A DNA stretch of 64,000 nt from Symploca sp. SIO3C6 (GTDB taxonomy: Bacteria; Cyanobacteriota; Cyanobacteriia; Cyanobacteriales; Coleofasciculaceae), in contig JAAHHJ010000015.1 in NCBI GenBank assembly GCA_010692425.1, forward strand, positions 1 to 64,000. Direction: 5' to 3'. A model generated the notes under the pieces. The model was given only the letters and a program-made list of their open reading frames with translations. It was not told where the DNA came from and made no database searches. Each line of letters opens with the position of its first letter. Within the stretch, counting starts at the first letter, position 1. Both the position numbers and the translations under genes were made by a program. Below are positions 1-8,406 of the stretch, one piece after another.

Positions 1-2
1 TA

Positions 3-602
3 AGCTTTGTAGCGACTTCAACTGGCAAATTGTTCCCTAATCCGCGACCTTTTAAAAACCTCGAACGCAAGCTTAAATTGCTGCAACAGAGGGTGAGCAG
101 GAAGAGTCGAGGGAGCAATAATCGAAACAAGGCGCAAGACAAAGTAAGTAAGCTGCATGAGCGAATTGGGAACATCCGCAAAAACTACCATTGGGAATTA
201 GCTCATAACCTTTGTGATCAGGCAGGAATGATATTTGCAGAAGACTTAAACCTGAAAGGACTAGCTAAAGGCATGTTAGCTAAACATTGCCTAGATGCAG
301 GTTGGGGTCAGTTTCTACAAATACTCTCCCAATGTTGTTTAAAACGCGGTGTATTTTTTCAGAAAGTAGACGCCAGAAAGACTTCTCAGATCTGCCCCAA
401 GTGCTTAACAGAAACGGGGAAGAAAACTTTAGCTGAGCGCGTCCACTCATGCAGCAATTGCGGCTATACCACAGACAGAGACGTGGCAGCCGCTCAAGTA
501 GTCGCTATAGGCGGACTTGCAGCCGTAGGGCATACGGTCAAGATGCTTTCGGAGGGTAAATTCGTTGGAATCCCACAGATGAAAGAATCCCCGCTCTTCT
601 AG
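3..602 (+). CDS. tnpB: IS200/IS605-family TnpB nuclease, 3' part (cut by window edge)
   Basis: The frame is open from the first complete codon at position 3, so the gene starts outside the window; the TTG at 30 is not a real start. TnpB is the RNA-guided nuclease of IS200/IS605/IS1341 elements. Visible are a Lys/Arg-rich helical region with GSNNRNKA, the second RuvC acidic motif (FAEDLNLKGL), a four-Cys zinc finger (CPKC then CSNCG) and the last RuvC Asp in TDRDVAAA. The first RuvC Asp (usually GIDLG) would lie upstream. The reading frame is intact to its TAG, which sits inside the right-end hairpin. No TnpA is visible. Confidence 0.9.
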   Translation, partial: SFVATSTGKLFPNPRPFKNLERKLKLLQQRVSRKSRGSNNRNKAQDKVSKLHERIGNIRKNYHWELAHNLCDQAGMIFAEDLNLKGLAKGMLAKHCLDAGWGQFLQILSQCCLKRGVFFQKVDARKTSQICPKCLTETGKKTLAERVHSCSNCGYTTDRDVAAAQVVAIGGLAAVGHTVKMLSEGKFVGIPQMKESPLF

Positions 603-617
603 GGCGGGGAGTGTCAA
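587..617 (+). repeat. IS605-type right-end hairpin
   Basis: The inverted repeat CCCCGC (589-594) / GCGGGG (604-609) with a 9-nt loop contains the tnpB stop codon and is followed by GGGGAGTGTCAAA. Such hairpins mark the right end of IS200/IS605 elements and usually form the 3' part of the guide (omega) RNA. A GGGGAGCGTCAAA variant recurs on the minus strand near 58043-58055. Confidence 0.75.
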
Positions 618-1125
618 AAAAGACGTCATACCGAGCTTAGTTAAATTTATTAAACTACTTGTTCAAGGATTTTAACCAGTCAAGACAGAGATGTTAAAGA
701 AAAACTTAAACTTTCGTGCCTATTAAATTGTATTATTGTAATTTTTGATATAAATACCAACATTTAGCTCTAGGGCTTAAGGAACAGGGAACAGTAATTT
801 TTTCATGATCTCAAATTTTCTTACTCTACTCTAAAGGATGTAAAGACTATAGAAATCCTAGTTAATTTGCTAAATGCCCTTTTTTGAGTACACAGGGAAG
901 CAAGTTGGCCAGTAGAGGAGTCGTTCTAAGGCTCTTATTCAATGGATATAGGCAAAATAAGAACTAGACAACCAGGAAAAATCGCAAAAAGTCTACCAAA
1001 ATTTAAACGTTTTACTACCTTAATCATTATACTAGATTTGCCAGTGGATAAATTATGATTTTAGCTTGAAAACAAGTTACTGAGTTGTAACTATTTTAGA
1101 TTGATATAGATACCATAATCACTTA
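618..1125. other. Intergenic, no gene seen
   Basis: About 500 bases between the tnpB right end and the 3' end of htpX. The stretch is AT-rich with many stops in all frames. I see no convincing coding sequence, RNA gene or clear terminator. Confidence 0.5.
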
Positions 1126-2025
1126 TTAATAAGAGTTGGGATTACTCCTTAGTTGGAGTTCTAATTTGAGTAATTTTTGAATGCGTGCTTCTGTAGGAGG
1201 ATGGGTGGAGAATAGTCTAGTTACGAGTTCTTTTTTGAAGGGATTGATAATCAGTAATGGTTGAAAAGCAGCATTAACATTTATTCTTACTGACCTATTG
1301 TTTTGTAATCTACCCAAAGCGTTGGCGAGAGCACGAGGATTACCAGTTAGTGCTGCTGCACCGGCATCAGCACTGTATTCTCTGGTACGAGAGATAGCTA
1401 GTTGAATAATGGTAGCAGTAATGGGAGCAAGGAATAAGGTTGGTAATAATGTGATTAGACGCCATCCTGAGTTGCGGGAACTAAATAACCCACGAAACAT
1501 CATATCTACACCGATTTGAGCTAGTAAAGAAATAGCTCCAGCTAAAGTAGAAGCGATAGTTTGGGTAAGAGTATCACGATTCTTGATGTGAGTGAGTTCG
1601 TGGGCAATTACACCTTCGAGTTCGTCGTCTGGTAATAACCTCATCAATCCTTCAGTTACACCTACTATCCCATGTTTTGGACTCCTCCCAGTAGCAAAAG
1701 CATTAGGAACAGAAGTAGGAATAATGTAGAGCTTTGGTACAGGTAATTTTGCTCGAGAGGACAGTACTTCAATTATGGGTTGTAATCTGGCTTTTTCTCT
1801 AGAATCAGGAGTACGAGCTTTATAGACTTTGAGGACAATTTTATCTGAATAAAACCAAGCACTAAAATTAATTGTTATGGCTATTAATAATCCAAATAAT
1901 GCACCTATTACACCACGCATGAGTAAGTAACCTATGAGAGTTAATAGACCACTTAGTAAACTGAGTAAAACGACTGTTTTGAGAAAGTTAATTGACTGGT
2001 TATAAATAAATTGCAGCGATAACAT
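1126..2025 (-). CDS. htpX: HtpX-type M48 zinc metalloprotease
   Basis: A membrane-bound peptidase family that degrades misfolded membrane proteins under heat or envelope stress. Two hydrophobic segments occupy roughly the first 55 residues. The zinc motif HELTH lies at about residues 142-146 of the ATG form (codons 1588-1602), followed by KNRD, with the distal E in the SADAGAAAL region. The C-terminal THPPTEARI motif is typical of HtpX/M48B. An upstream TTG (2031) is possible, but the ATG at 2025 gives 299 residues, a normal length. Downstream of it is only the long gap to tnpB; upstream lies a small exported protein. Confidence 0.93.
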   Translation of the reverse strand: MLSLQFIYNQSINFLKTVVLLSLLSGLLTLIGYLLMRGVIGALFGLLIAITINFSAWFYSDKIVLKVYKARTPDSREKARLQPIIEVLSSRAKLPVPKLYIIPTSVPNAFATGRSPKHGIVGVTEGLMRLLPDDELEGVIAHELTHIKNRDTLTQTIASTLAGAISLLAQIGVDMMFRGLFSSRNSGWRLITLLPTLFLAPITATIIQLAISRTREYSADAGAAALTGNPRALANALGRLQNNRSVRINVNAAFQPLLIINPFKKELVTRLFSTHPPTEARIQKLLKLELQLRSNPNSY

Positions 2026-2108
2026 AAGCAATAATAATAGATGGTTTTCCCTAAAAATAAAAAATTAATATTTTCTTGTCTAATTCTGGGTCTTCAACTT
2101 AAATAATT

Positions 2109-2477
2109 TTATCTGGTTGATGTAACTTCAGTAGCTTCCAAGATATTGGGATATGAATTAATAGAGCCTAACCTAATACCATTTAATTTAATATTGTATT
2201 TATTTTCTTTTTTGAGTTGCTCATATGTGTCATCAGCACGTAATTTCCATTGAAACAAATCATCTCTAACAACGAAGGTGCCGTGATTTTTAGTATGAAC
2301 AAAATAATAAGTTTTTCTTCTATTATTGATTTTTATTTTGTTGATAACTGTGATAGTTTTATGACGGACAGTCAGGCAACTACAACTAAGATTGACTGCA
2401 GGTATGGATATAACAAAAAGAGGAAATAGACAACCAGTAATAATTGTATAGAAATGAACAATATTAAAACGTCTCAC
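2109..2477 (-). CDS. Small exported protein, possibly DUF1523-like
   Basis: A 122-residue protein starting at GTG, with an AAGGA ribosome-binding sequence 8 bases upstream that supports this start. One N-terminal hydrophobic segment (about residues 9-30) looks like a signal anchor and is followed by Cys-Ser-Cys. The rest is a compact polar domain with YYFVHTKNHGTFVVRDD in the middle and SYPNILEATEV near the end. That layout and the tail resemble DUF1523 proteins; this is from memory and uncertain. Function unknown. It lies 83 bases upstream of htpX in the same direction. Confidence 0.6.
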   Translation of the reverse strand: MRRFNIVHFYTIITGCLFPLFVISIPAVNLSCSCLTVRHKTITVINKIKINNRRKTYYFVHTKNHGTFVVRDDLFQWKLRADDTYEQLKKENKYNIKLNGIRLGSINSYPNILEATEVTSTR

Positions 2478-2558
2478 TACTTTAGTCCTTGTAAGAGTTT
2501 TGATTAAATTTGTAAGTAGTAAAATAGAACTTTACTTTAAAAATAAATTACTAAATTA

Positions 2559-3371
2559 CTACTTTTGTAGATTGAGATTAATAAACGGGAGTGCTCCATC
2601 CCCGCCTAAAACAGTAGGAAATTTACCATCCCACTTTTCAATAGCCTGTTTTTGCAATAGTTCTGATGTTAAAGTTACCCGTTGCAAGCGTTGTGCTTCT
2701 GCTTGTCCTTTGGCCCGATTAACTTCTGCTATTGCCTCTTTTTCAGCTTTTAATGCTTCAAATTCTGCCCGTTTTGCTTCTTGTTCTGCTATTTGTTTAG
2801 CCTCAATGGCTTTAGCAAATTCGGAAGAAAAAGAGACATTAACTAGAGAAAAATCATCCACTAAAACACCGTAAGCTTCAAGTCTTGCTTTGAGATCCGT
2901 ATCAATTTCTTGTTTTAATTCGGTGCGCTTGGTGATAATTTCTTCAGCAGTTTTCTTAGCCGTAGCTGCTTTGACTACTTCTGAAACTGCTGGATTAATA
3001 ATGCGTAAAACAATTTGTTCTTCATCACCCACTCGTTGGAAAACCTGATTTACTTTAGTGGGATCGACATGCCAATTGACAGCAATATCTGTTTTGACAT
3101 CTTGTAAGTCTTTTGAAGATGCTTCTGCATCAATATCGTTTTTTTGCACCCGCACACTCAAGGTTTTGATAGAGGTGACAATGGGAATAATTGGATGTAA
3201 CCCTTCATCAAGAATAGTTTCCTGAACCTTCCCAAACCGCATAACTACGCCCCGCTTTCCAGCATTGACAATAGTGAAGGGTTTGATCAAAAAGGTGCAG
3301 AGCAAGAAGAAGATACCACCAGTTAAGAGGAGCGCAAGTTTGGGTTGAATAGAAATATTAGTTGATTGCAT
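2559..3371 (-). CDS. Prohibitin/SPFH (Band 7) domain membrane protein
   Basis: A 270-residue prohibitin-like protein that would form membrane-anchored ring scaffolds. It has an N-terminal membrane anchor (about residues 12-32), then the SPFH domain (GKRGVVMRFGKV, LDEGLHPIIPIV). A long charged Ala/Glu/Lys coiled coil follows (about 190-240; AKAIEAKQIAEQEAKRAEFE), ending in a short hydrophobic tail. Length and order match cyanobacterial Phb proteins such as Synechocystis Slr1106. Cyanobacterial prohibitins have no firmly established role. Neighbours on both sides are membrane or envelope proteins on the same strand. Confidence 0.92.
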   Translation of the reverse strand: MQSTNISIQPKLALLLTGGIFFLLCTFLIKPFTIVNAGKRGVVMRFGKVQETILDEGLHPIIPIVTSIKTLSVRVQKNDIDAEASSKDLQDVKTDIAVNWHVDPTKVNQVFQRVGDEEQIVLRIINPAVSEVVKAATAKKTAEEIITKRTELKQEIDTDLKARLEAYGVLVDDFSLVNVSFSSEFAKAIEAKQIAEQEAKRAEFEALKAEKEAIAEVNRAKGQAEAQRLQRVTLTSELLQKQAIEKWDGKFPTVLGGDGALPFINLNLQK

Positions 3372-3651
3372 AATCTTGATTGCATTACTCAGAAATTAGG
3401 GAATAGGGAATAGGTAAGAAGATGAAGTGTATCTCACGCTAGAAAGAGAAAAGCTAGATAGTAATTCTCGAATTAATTAAGTACATTCAATTTTCTTCCT
3501 CTTACTCCCTATTCTCTATTTTCCATCCCCTTCTCTCTATAACTAAAGTCGTTCACCAAATACAGAAACGCCATACGCAGATGCACATCTAGAAACGAGC
3601 TATTGTAGAACAGGTTTCAACTTTAACTTCCCAAGGAATTTAGGTTTAAAC

Positions 3652-4503
3652 TCAGACAAAGATAAAGTCATCGCTCAAGATAACGTCTGTCGTATTTGCT
3701 ACAAAACCAATTAAATCGCCCTGGTACTTAATGCTAATACCGTCTGAAACTGCATCCAAGGAGTAATCACTTGCATTACCAAATACTAGGATTTGATCAC
3801 CTTCATGGGAATTAAAATCAGTAATTTCAGCGAAGCCTAATCCCTGATAGTAAGCATCAAAGATATCGCCTAAAGCAAAGATATCTGTTCCTTCACCGCC
3901 AGTGAGAATATCATACTCTGGTGTACCGGAAACTGAAGAGGTTGAGCCATAGAGAACATCGTTACCAATACCGCCATCGAGCCAGTCATGACCTTCTCCA
4001 CCTAAGAGAATATCATTGCCACTCTCGCCATAGAGAACATCATTACCAGTACCGCCATCGAGCCAGTCATGACCATTAAAGCCTAAGAGAATATCATTGC
4101 CACTCTCGCCATAGAGAACATCGTTACCAGTACCGCCATCGAGCCAGTCATGACCTTCTCCACCTAAGAGAATATCATTGCCACTCTCGCCATAGAGAAC
4201 ATCGTTACCAGTACCGCCATCGAGCCAGTCATGACCTTCTCCACCTAAGAGAATATCATTGCCACTCTCGCCATAGAGAACATCGTTACCAGTACCACCA
4301 TCGAGCCAGTCATGACCTTCTCCACCTAAGAGAATATCATTGCCACTCTCGCCATAGAGAACATCGTTACCAGTACCACCATCGAGCCAGTCATCGCCAT
4401 TAAAACCAAAGAGGCCATCATCTCCTTCCAAACCATTAATCAAATCGCTGTCAGTAGTACCAACTAAGTTATCGTTTACAAAAGTTCCAGTAATAGTTGC
4501 CAT
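3652..4503 (-). CDS. RTX (haemolysin-type Ca-binding repeat) secreted protein
   Basis: A 283-residue protein built mostly of nonapeptide GGxGxDxLx calcium-binding repeats, hence a probable type I secretion substrate with no N-terminal signal peptide. Five copies of a 27-residue unit (GNDVLYGESGNDILLGG...) form the centre. The C-terminal about 85 residues (DIFALGD, ITDFNSHEGDQI) are the non-repetitive domain common in cyanobacterial RTX proteins. I place the start at the ATG at 4503 because AAGGAA lies about 8 bases upstream; the in-frame ATG at 4566 would add 21 unrelated residues. No catalytic domain is visible. No type I exporter lies beside it. A 177-bp repeat copy (4629-4805) precedes it. 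Confidence 0.9.
   Translation of the reverse strand: MATITGTFVNDNLVGTTDSDLINGLEGDDGLFGFNGDDWLDGGTGNDVLYGESGNDILLGGEGHDWLDGGTGNDVLYGESGNDILLGGEGHDWLDGGTGNDVLYGESGNDILLGGEGHDWLDGGTGNDVLYGESGNDILLGFNGHDWLDGGTGNDVLYGESGNDILLGGEGHDWLDGGIGNDVLYGSTSSVSGTPEYDILTGGEGTDIFALGDIFDAYYQGLGFAEITDFNSHEGDQILVFGNASDYSLDAVSDGISIKYQGDLIGFVANTTDVILSDDFIFV
3967..4371 (-). repeat. Five tandem 81-bp coding repeats
   Basis: Five consecutive 81-bp units (27 codons) inside the RTX gene, nearly identical at the DNA level. The fourth unit in protein order (4048-4128) carries FN in place of GE. The near-identity of synonymous positions implies recent expansion or gene conversion, and assembly collapse here is possible. 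Confidence 0.9.
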
Positions 4504-4628
4504 CGATATATTCCTTGATTGAATTGATTGGTTAATTAGGGTAATTGTGTTCTTTTGTCTTGGCATTCAGTAAATAATTAATACATCATTCAGTCTTCTC
4601 CCTCTTTACTTCTACTTTCGTTTAGTGA

Positions 4629-4805
4629 CTTGACTCTATTATTGTCAATCTAAAATCATTTGACAATACATAAAGATTGCATTTTAGTTCATAAAGGTCA
4701 TAGTCATTTTTTCCGACCTCTACATTTATAGTTTTACTAAAATAAATTTCTGACTATAATCACGACTAAGCCCACTTGTAAGTTCAGTTATGAACTCACA
4801 AATGG
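4629..4805 (-). promoter_or_regulatory. 177-bp upstream repeat, copy A (before RTX gene)
   Basis: This segment matches 5412-5588 end to end at equal length with roughly 90% identity by eye. Both copies lie upstream of a minus-strand gene in the same orientation. The conserved core (4664-4702, minus strand) has two CTTTATG half-sites with starts 21 bp apart around AACTAAAAT. The distal end carries the palindrome GTTCAGTTATGAAC. Such a repeat could be a promoter/operator block duplicated with its gene. No -10/-35 pair is clear enough to call. The rest of the gap 4504-4990 shows nothing else. Confidence 0.6.
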
Positions 4806-4990
4806 TAAACTTCTCCACTTCATGCTTTGAGCCTTAATGTAGAGTCTTTGCTACGACTGTATTCTACCTTGGTTTAACCTCGGTTTTAGTTTAAGTCTCG
4901 TTCAGGGAGTGCTGGGAAGGGGTTGTAGGGATTTATGCAAGATGTATAACGAAGTAGGTAGGGATAATTGACTCTATTCATATCTTCAGC

Positions 4991-5374
4991 TTAATCGTCA
5001 TAACTGAAGTTCAAGGCTACAAATTCATTAGACGAACCTCGTGCATTGCAAAATACTTCCTTCTTATTTGAACGCTCGTCTCTCATACAAGTAAACTGTC
5101 CCTTAAAGGCTTCCAAATTGTTCTTGAATTTACCGGGATCAATTTTAAGTTGATCTCGAAACTCATTCCAAGCTACATCAACAATTTTGTCACCGCATAC
5201 CATCTCGATTTCTCCCCCTTCAGCGTCAATATCGCCAAATTCTACTTCAAACTCTGCATCTTCAATTTCAATGACTTTGCAGGTTTCCATTTTGGCGCGA
5301 CTACCACAAGCACTAATTGTTACCAGAGCTGTGATAAAGACACTACTAATAGCAATAGAAGTTAACTTTTTCAT
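4991..5374 (-). CDS. Small putative lipoprotein
   Basis: A 127-residue protein of unknown function. It starts with MKKLTSIAISSVFITALVT followed by a lipobox-like ISAC, so it is probably lipid-anchored. The mature part is acidic (IEIEDAEFEVEFGDIDAEGG) and has several Cys (METCK, MVCGD, FTCMR, FCNAR) that could form disulfides. I reject the longer start at 5449 because it lies inside the conserved upstream repeat and would place the signal peptide internally; the ATG at 5374 has GAGAG a few bases upstream. The 177-bp repeat copy B precedes it. Confidence 0.75.
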   Translation of the reverse strand: MKKLTSIAISSVFITALVTISACGSRAKMETCKVIEIEDAEFEVEFGDIDAEGGEIEMVCGDKIVDVAWNEFRDQLKIDPGKFKNNLEAFKGQFTCMRDERSNKKEVFCNARGSSNEFVALNFSYDD

Positions 5375-5411
5375 AATATTCTCTCTTTTTCCTTCTATTT
5401 TTCTTTGCTCA

Positions 5412-5588
5412 CTTGATTCTATTCTTGTCAATCTAGAATCATTTAGCAATACATAAAGATTGCATTTTAGTTCATAAAGGTCATAGTCATTTTTTCTGAC
5501 TTTTATTTTTGGAGTTTTACTGAAATAAATCTCTGACTATAATCACGACTAAGCCTACTTGTAAGTTCAGTTATGAACTCACAAATGG
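5412..5588 (-). promoter_or_regulatory. 177-bp upstream repeat, copy B (before lipoprotein gene)
   Basis: Partner of copy A at 4629-4805. The core at 5446-5485 again shows two CTTTATG half-sites 21 bp apart (minus strand). The same GTTCAGTTATGAAC palindrome closes the far end. It sits between the stop of the DUF2207 gene and the lipoprotein start, so it likely contains that gene's promoter. Confidence 0.6.
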
Positions 5589-5640
5589 AATGGGTAAGAA
5601 TACTGAATTCTATGTAATGTTTAAAAAGGATCTCTCAACT

Positions 5641-5850
5641 TCAGCCGCCGCCACCGCAGCCGCCACCACCGCAGCCGCCACCACCGCAGCCGCCACCACC
5701 ACCGCCACCGCCACCGCAGCCGCCACCGCCGCAGCCGCCTACACCGGGACTGCCACCGCCACCAGTACTGTTATTGCGAGTACTGCTATTACGAGTACTG
5801 CTATTACGAGTACTGCTATTACGAGTACTGCTATTACGAGTACTGTTATT
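5641..5850 (-). repeat. Trinucleotide/15-bp coding microsatellites
   Basis: The 3' end of the DUF2207 gene consists of GCC/ACC-type triplet runs (about 5641-5760) and 15-bp NSSTR-coding repeats (about 5765-5845). Such tracts are prone to length change; the encoded tail length may vary between strains. Confidence 0.8.
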
Positions 5851-6645
5851 ACCTGTAAAAGTAGTAATTGGTGACATTAAGTAGCCCCAAAATATCAATA
5901 TCAGGATTGCCGGGAAAAACATCAGGATTGCCGGGGAAAAAGAAATTTCCCATAAGCTACTATCTTGATTAGCTTCACTAAGCTCCCAATCGGGTACAGG
6001 GATATCAAGTATCCCATGAGGAAAGATAACAAGAACTTCTATTTGCTGTTGAGGTAGTAGCGCTTTAGTAGATACAAATTCAATAGTTTTCGGGTCTATT
6101 TGACGGTTATTTGTTGCCACACCAAAACTTATAAACTTTAGAGTGTTTCCTGAAATACTGTCAGGAAATCTGACTATTACTTTTGCATTTTGAATAGAAG
6201 CCTCACGGTTTGGAAAAATCGCTTTCCAGGAAACTTTATCGCTCTGATCACTAATACGAAGACCACCTATGACCCGATATTTCAGGACAAAAGTATGAGC
6301 TTCAGGAGGGTTGAGTTCATGTCGCCACTTAATCCATAATTGATTGTTTCTTATTCTAGTTTTGATAGGAAGCTTTTCTTCACCTTCAAAAACTTCAACA
6401 TCAGTGATTTTATCTATTTTATCAAGTAGGATATAGCGATATCTTTCCTTGGAATACTCTGCTGTAAAGACGTATTTTTGTGTCTCTGTAATCAGCATAT
6501 CTCCATTGGTCTGGACATCAATTTCAACATTAATTGACTCCCAATAGAAAGGTAAATTATTTTGACCAAGAGTTATTGTAGGAGCAAGTAAACTAGTCAG
6601 AAGAACTAATAAAAATAGAAATAATATTTTAATCTGTCTGTACAT
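5641..6645 (-). CDS. DUF2207 membrane protein with Gly/Cys-rich tail
   Basis: A 334-residue DUF2207-family membrane protein from the ATG at 6645; a longer form starts at 6669. A signal/membrane segment spans about residues 4-25. An extracytoplasmic DUF2207-type domain follows (PFYWESINVEIDVQTNGDM, then TETQKYVFTAEYSKERYRYI). A second membrane segment lies near residues 236-257. The tail is unusual: five to six NSSTR units followed by Gly runs punctuated by Cys (GGCGGGGCGGGG) to the very C-terminus. Gly-rich tails are common in the family, but this regular Cys spacing is notable. It follows the GRDP-like gene (gap about 70 bases) and is probably cotranscribed with it. Molecular function unknown. 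Confidence 0.85.
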   Translation of the reverse strand: MYRQIKILFLFLLVLLTSLLAPTITLGQNNLPFYWESINVEIDVQTNGDMLITETQKYVFTAEYSKERYRYILLDKIDKITDVEVFEGEEKLPIKTRIRNNQLWIKWRHELNPPEAHTFVLKYRVIGGLRISDQSDKVSWKAIFPNREASIQNAKVIVRFPDSISGNTLKFISFGVATNNRQIDPKTIEFVSTKALLPQQQIEVLVIFPHGILDIPVPDWELSEANQDSSLWEISFSPAILMFFPAILILIFWGYLMSPITTFTGNNSTRNSSTRNSSTRNSSTRNSSTRNNSTGGGGSPGVGGCGGGGCGGGGGGGGGCGGGGCGGGGCGGGG

Positions 6646-6713
6646 TTTTGTGCCAAAAATAATAGTCATGAATTGGATAGTAGTTACTTTTATAAAAATG
6701 GTGTCAACGTAAT

Positions 6714-7424
6714 TTATCCGCCACTATAGCCACCGCTACCCCGTAAAGTATATGCAAAGCTAATAATAGCGATCGCTATCAATATGTAAAATGTGAAAAA
6801 CTTAAGACCGCTAAAATTAAACTGATTCTTGATATTTTGTGAAAGCAATGGCTCACAGCCTGTAACTTTCAATCCTAACAGGCACAGTAAAACCAAAATA
6901 GATTTTCGCTTCAAACTAAGCTTATAAACTAACTCTAAACTAGGTTTAGGTATAATCCAGTTTTGCTGAGTATTCACGCGCACAACATGCAAATCGCGAC
7001 CAAAACGTATCTGAGTTGGTGGCCAGATATCTGCCGGTGGAGTGTATCCAAAAAAATATTTGTAGCTAGCTAAAGTTTTATTGTACCAACCTTTGAATGT
7101 ACGATCTTCATCACTACCCCCACGAGTGGGACTGTGATGAAGTTGCATCTGTAAGACTTTTGGGCAAAATTCACCCCAGTAAGATTGGGTGTAAATTAGG
7201 TGCATATGCCAAACTTGATCAATTTGCTCTGAAGGAGTTACCAGATGCCCAGCAACTACAGCCAGAAAAGCAAACTTCTTGTATTCATCGATAACTCGCT
7301 GAGTGTAATTTGCACTCCAGCGGTTATCGCGGGCTAGTCGCTTACTCAATGGAAAATATGCATCGATTTCATCTAAAGAAAACGCTTGAATGCGTTGATA
7401 TAGTTCTGCTTGTTGAAATTTCAT
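6714..7424 (-). CDS. GRDP-like (glycine-rich domain protein-like) protein
   Basis: A 236-residue protein starting at the ATG at 7424, with GGGAG about 12 bases upstream. The central motif IDQVWHMHLIYTQSYW, together with the upstream FAFLAVVAGHLVTPSEQ, is characteristic of the GRDP-like family (PF07173, formerly DUF1399), known from plants and scattered bacteria; its biochemistry is unclear. Near the C-terminus are a hydrophobic segment (about 170-185) and a clear transmembrane segment (about 212-230), ending in RGSGGYSGG. It is followed by the DUF2207 gene, and the pair was duplicated (see 7808-8395). Confidence 0.8.
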   Translation of the reverse strand: MKFQQAELYQRIQAFSLDEIDAYFPLSKRLARDNRWSANYTQRVIDEYKKFAFLAVVAGHLVTPSEQIDQVWHMHLIYTQSYWGEFCPKVLQMQLHHSPTRGGSDEDRTFKGWYNKTLASYKYFFGYTPPADIWPPTQIRFGRDLHVVRVNTQQNWIIPKPSLELVYKLSLKRKSILVLLCLLGLKVTGCEPLLSQNIKNQFNFSGLKFFTFYILIAIAIISFAYTLRGSGGYSGG

Positions 7425-7566
7425 CAATGGTTTTTCTCCCTACAGAACGGAAGTTGGGAACAATCTTTATCCTCAGTCTAAAACCTGGTTTTTCTACATA
7501 AAAACTAAATTTCAAGTTTTATTTTTGTGTAGAAATGCTCAAGAATTATGTAGGGTAAAATGCTTT

Positions 7567-7636
7567 AAGTCTATTTTTTACAACTTATCAGTATATAGCA
7601 ATACATAAAGTCTGATTTTAGTTCATAAAGGTCATA
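7567..7636 (-). promoter_or_regulatory. Upstream repeat core, copy C (before GRDP-like gene)
   Basis: Contains the same core as copies A and B (7598-7636: CTTTATG, AACTAAAAT, CTTTATG on the minus strand) with 20-bp instead of 21-bp spacing of the half-site starts. The match with copy D extends a further 30 bases towards the gene (CTATTTTTTA). It does not share the outer part of the 177-bp repeat. Confidence 0.55.
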
Positions 7637-7648
7637 ATCTTTTTTATC

Positions 7649-7706
7649 GAAATTAATAGGGTCAAATACCCCACCGTCACTTGTGGTGCATAAAATTGGT
7701 TGGGGT
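7649..7706. repeat. Dispersed palindromic repeat, copy 1
   Basis: The stretch beginning AAATTAATAGGGTCAAATA and ending AAAATTGGTTGGGGT closely matches 29236-29295. The TTGG(T/C)TGGGG part also matches 17425-17452, where it pairs with CCCCATCCAA. Function unknown; it looks like a dispersed non-coding element. The rest of 7637-7807 shows no gene; the weak minus-strand reading frame there has no recognisable content. Confidence 0.5.
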
Positions 7707-7807
7707 CAAAAAAATCTTCCCTTTCCTCCTCCTCGCAGGAGTACTCGCTGCTTGGCTTGCCCCTTTCCATTCTCCAAAGCAAGCCCAAACTCTCTAAACG
7801 CAAGTCA

Positions 7808-8395
7808 TCAGCCGCCACTGCTGCTACTACGAGTCTTGTTACTAAGAGTCCAGCCATTGCCGATGAAAGCAGAACGTAACGCTACTAATAAGATCCAGAG
7901 TATCATGAAAGGAGCAAACAAGATCCCAAGTATTATTAAAGAATAATTTTCCTGTAAATGTCTCCATAATCTACTATATTGATTCGCTTCACGACTATTG
8001 CCTATGACAGGAAAAAATAAAACTGCTAGCAAGATAAAACTCAGAAAATGAGCAAACAATATCCCAAGTATCATCAAAGAAGAAATTACCCATATACTTC
8101 TCCATAAGCTACTGTATTGATTCGTTTCACTATGCAGCTCGGGTACAGGAAGATTAAGTATGCCATGATTAAAGACAACATTAACTGACTCCCAGTAGAA
8201 AGATAAATTGTTTTGAACAAGAGTTATTGTAGGGGTGAGCAAACCAGTCAGTAAAACTAGTGAAAATAGTAATAGTTGCTTGCTTGGCTTGTGTATTTTT
8301 ATGCCAAAAATAGATTTCCGGTTCAGATCAGACTTGAACACTAACTCAAAATGGGGCTGAGGTATAATCCAGTGTTGCTGAGTATTCACGTGCAC
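7808..8395 (-). pseudogene. Collapsed duplicate of the GRDP-like/DUF2207 gene pair
   Basis: An open 195-codon frame from a GTG at 8395, but its content is a mosaic. Residues 1-31 (VNTQQHWIIPQPHFELVF) match an internal part of the GRDP-like protein (VNTQQNWIIPKPSLELVY). The next about 40 residues match the DUF2207 protein's signal segment (PTITLVQNNLSFYWESVNV against PTITLGQNNLPFYWESINV). Then VFNHGILNLPVPELHSETN matches IFPHGILDIPVPDWELSEAN. The N-terminal 150 residues of GRDP and the DUF2207 domain core are deleted. The SSLW-to-TM segment is repeated twice, and the end is TRSSSSGG. A remnant of segmental duplication is the best reading. As the frame is still open and preceded by the upstream element, a functional small three-TM protein cannot be excluded. 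Confidence 0.75.
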
Positions 8396-8406
8396 AAATA
8401 GTGATT

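Noticed and set aside
3967-4371. Regular 81-bp repeats considered as a CRISPR-like array
   Set aside because: The repeats are in frame, encode RTX motifs and have no unique spacers.
5590-5874. Plus-strand Ala/Thr-rich reading frame
   Set aside because: Antisense shadow of the Gly/Cys-coding microsatellite of the DUF2207 gene; composition is a by-product of triplet repeats.
7618-7857. Minus-strand 79-codon frame
   Set aside because: Runs through the upstream repeat core and the dispersed palindrome; not protein-like in composition.
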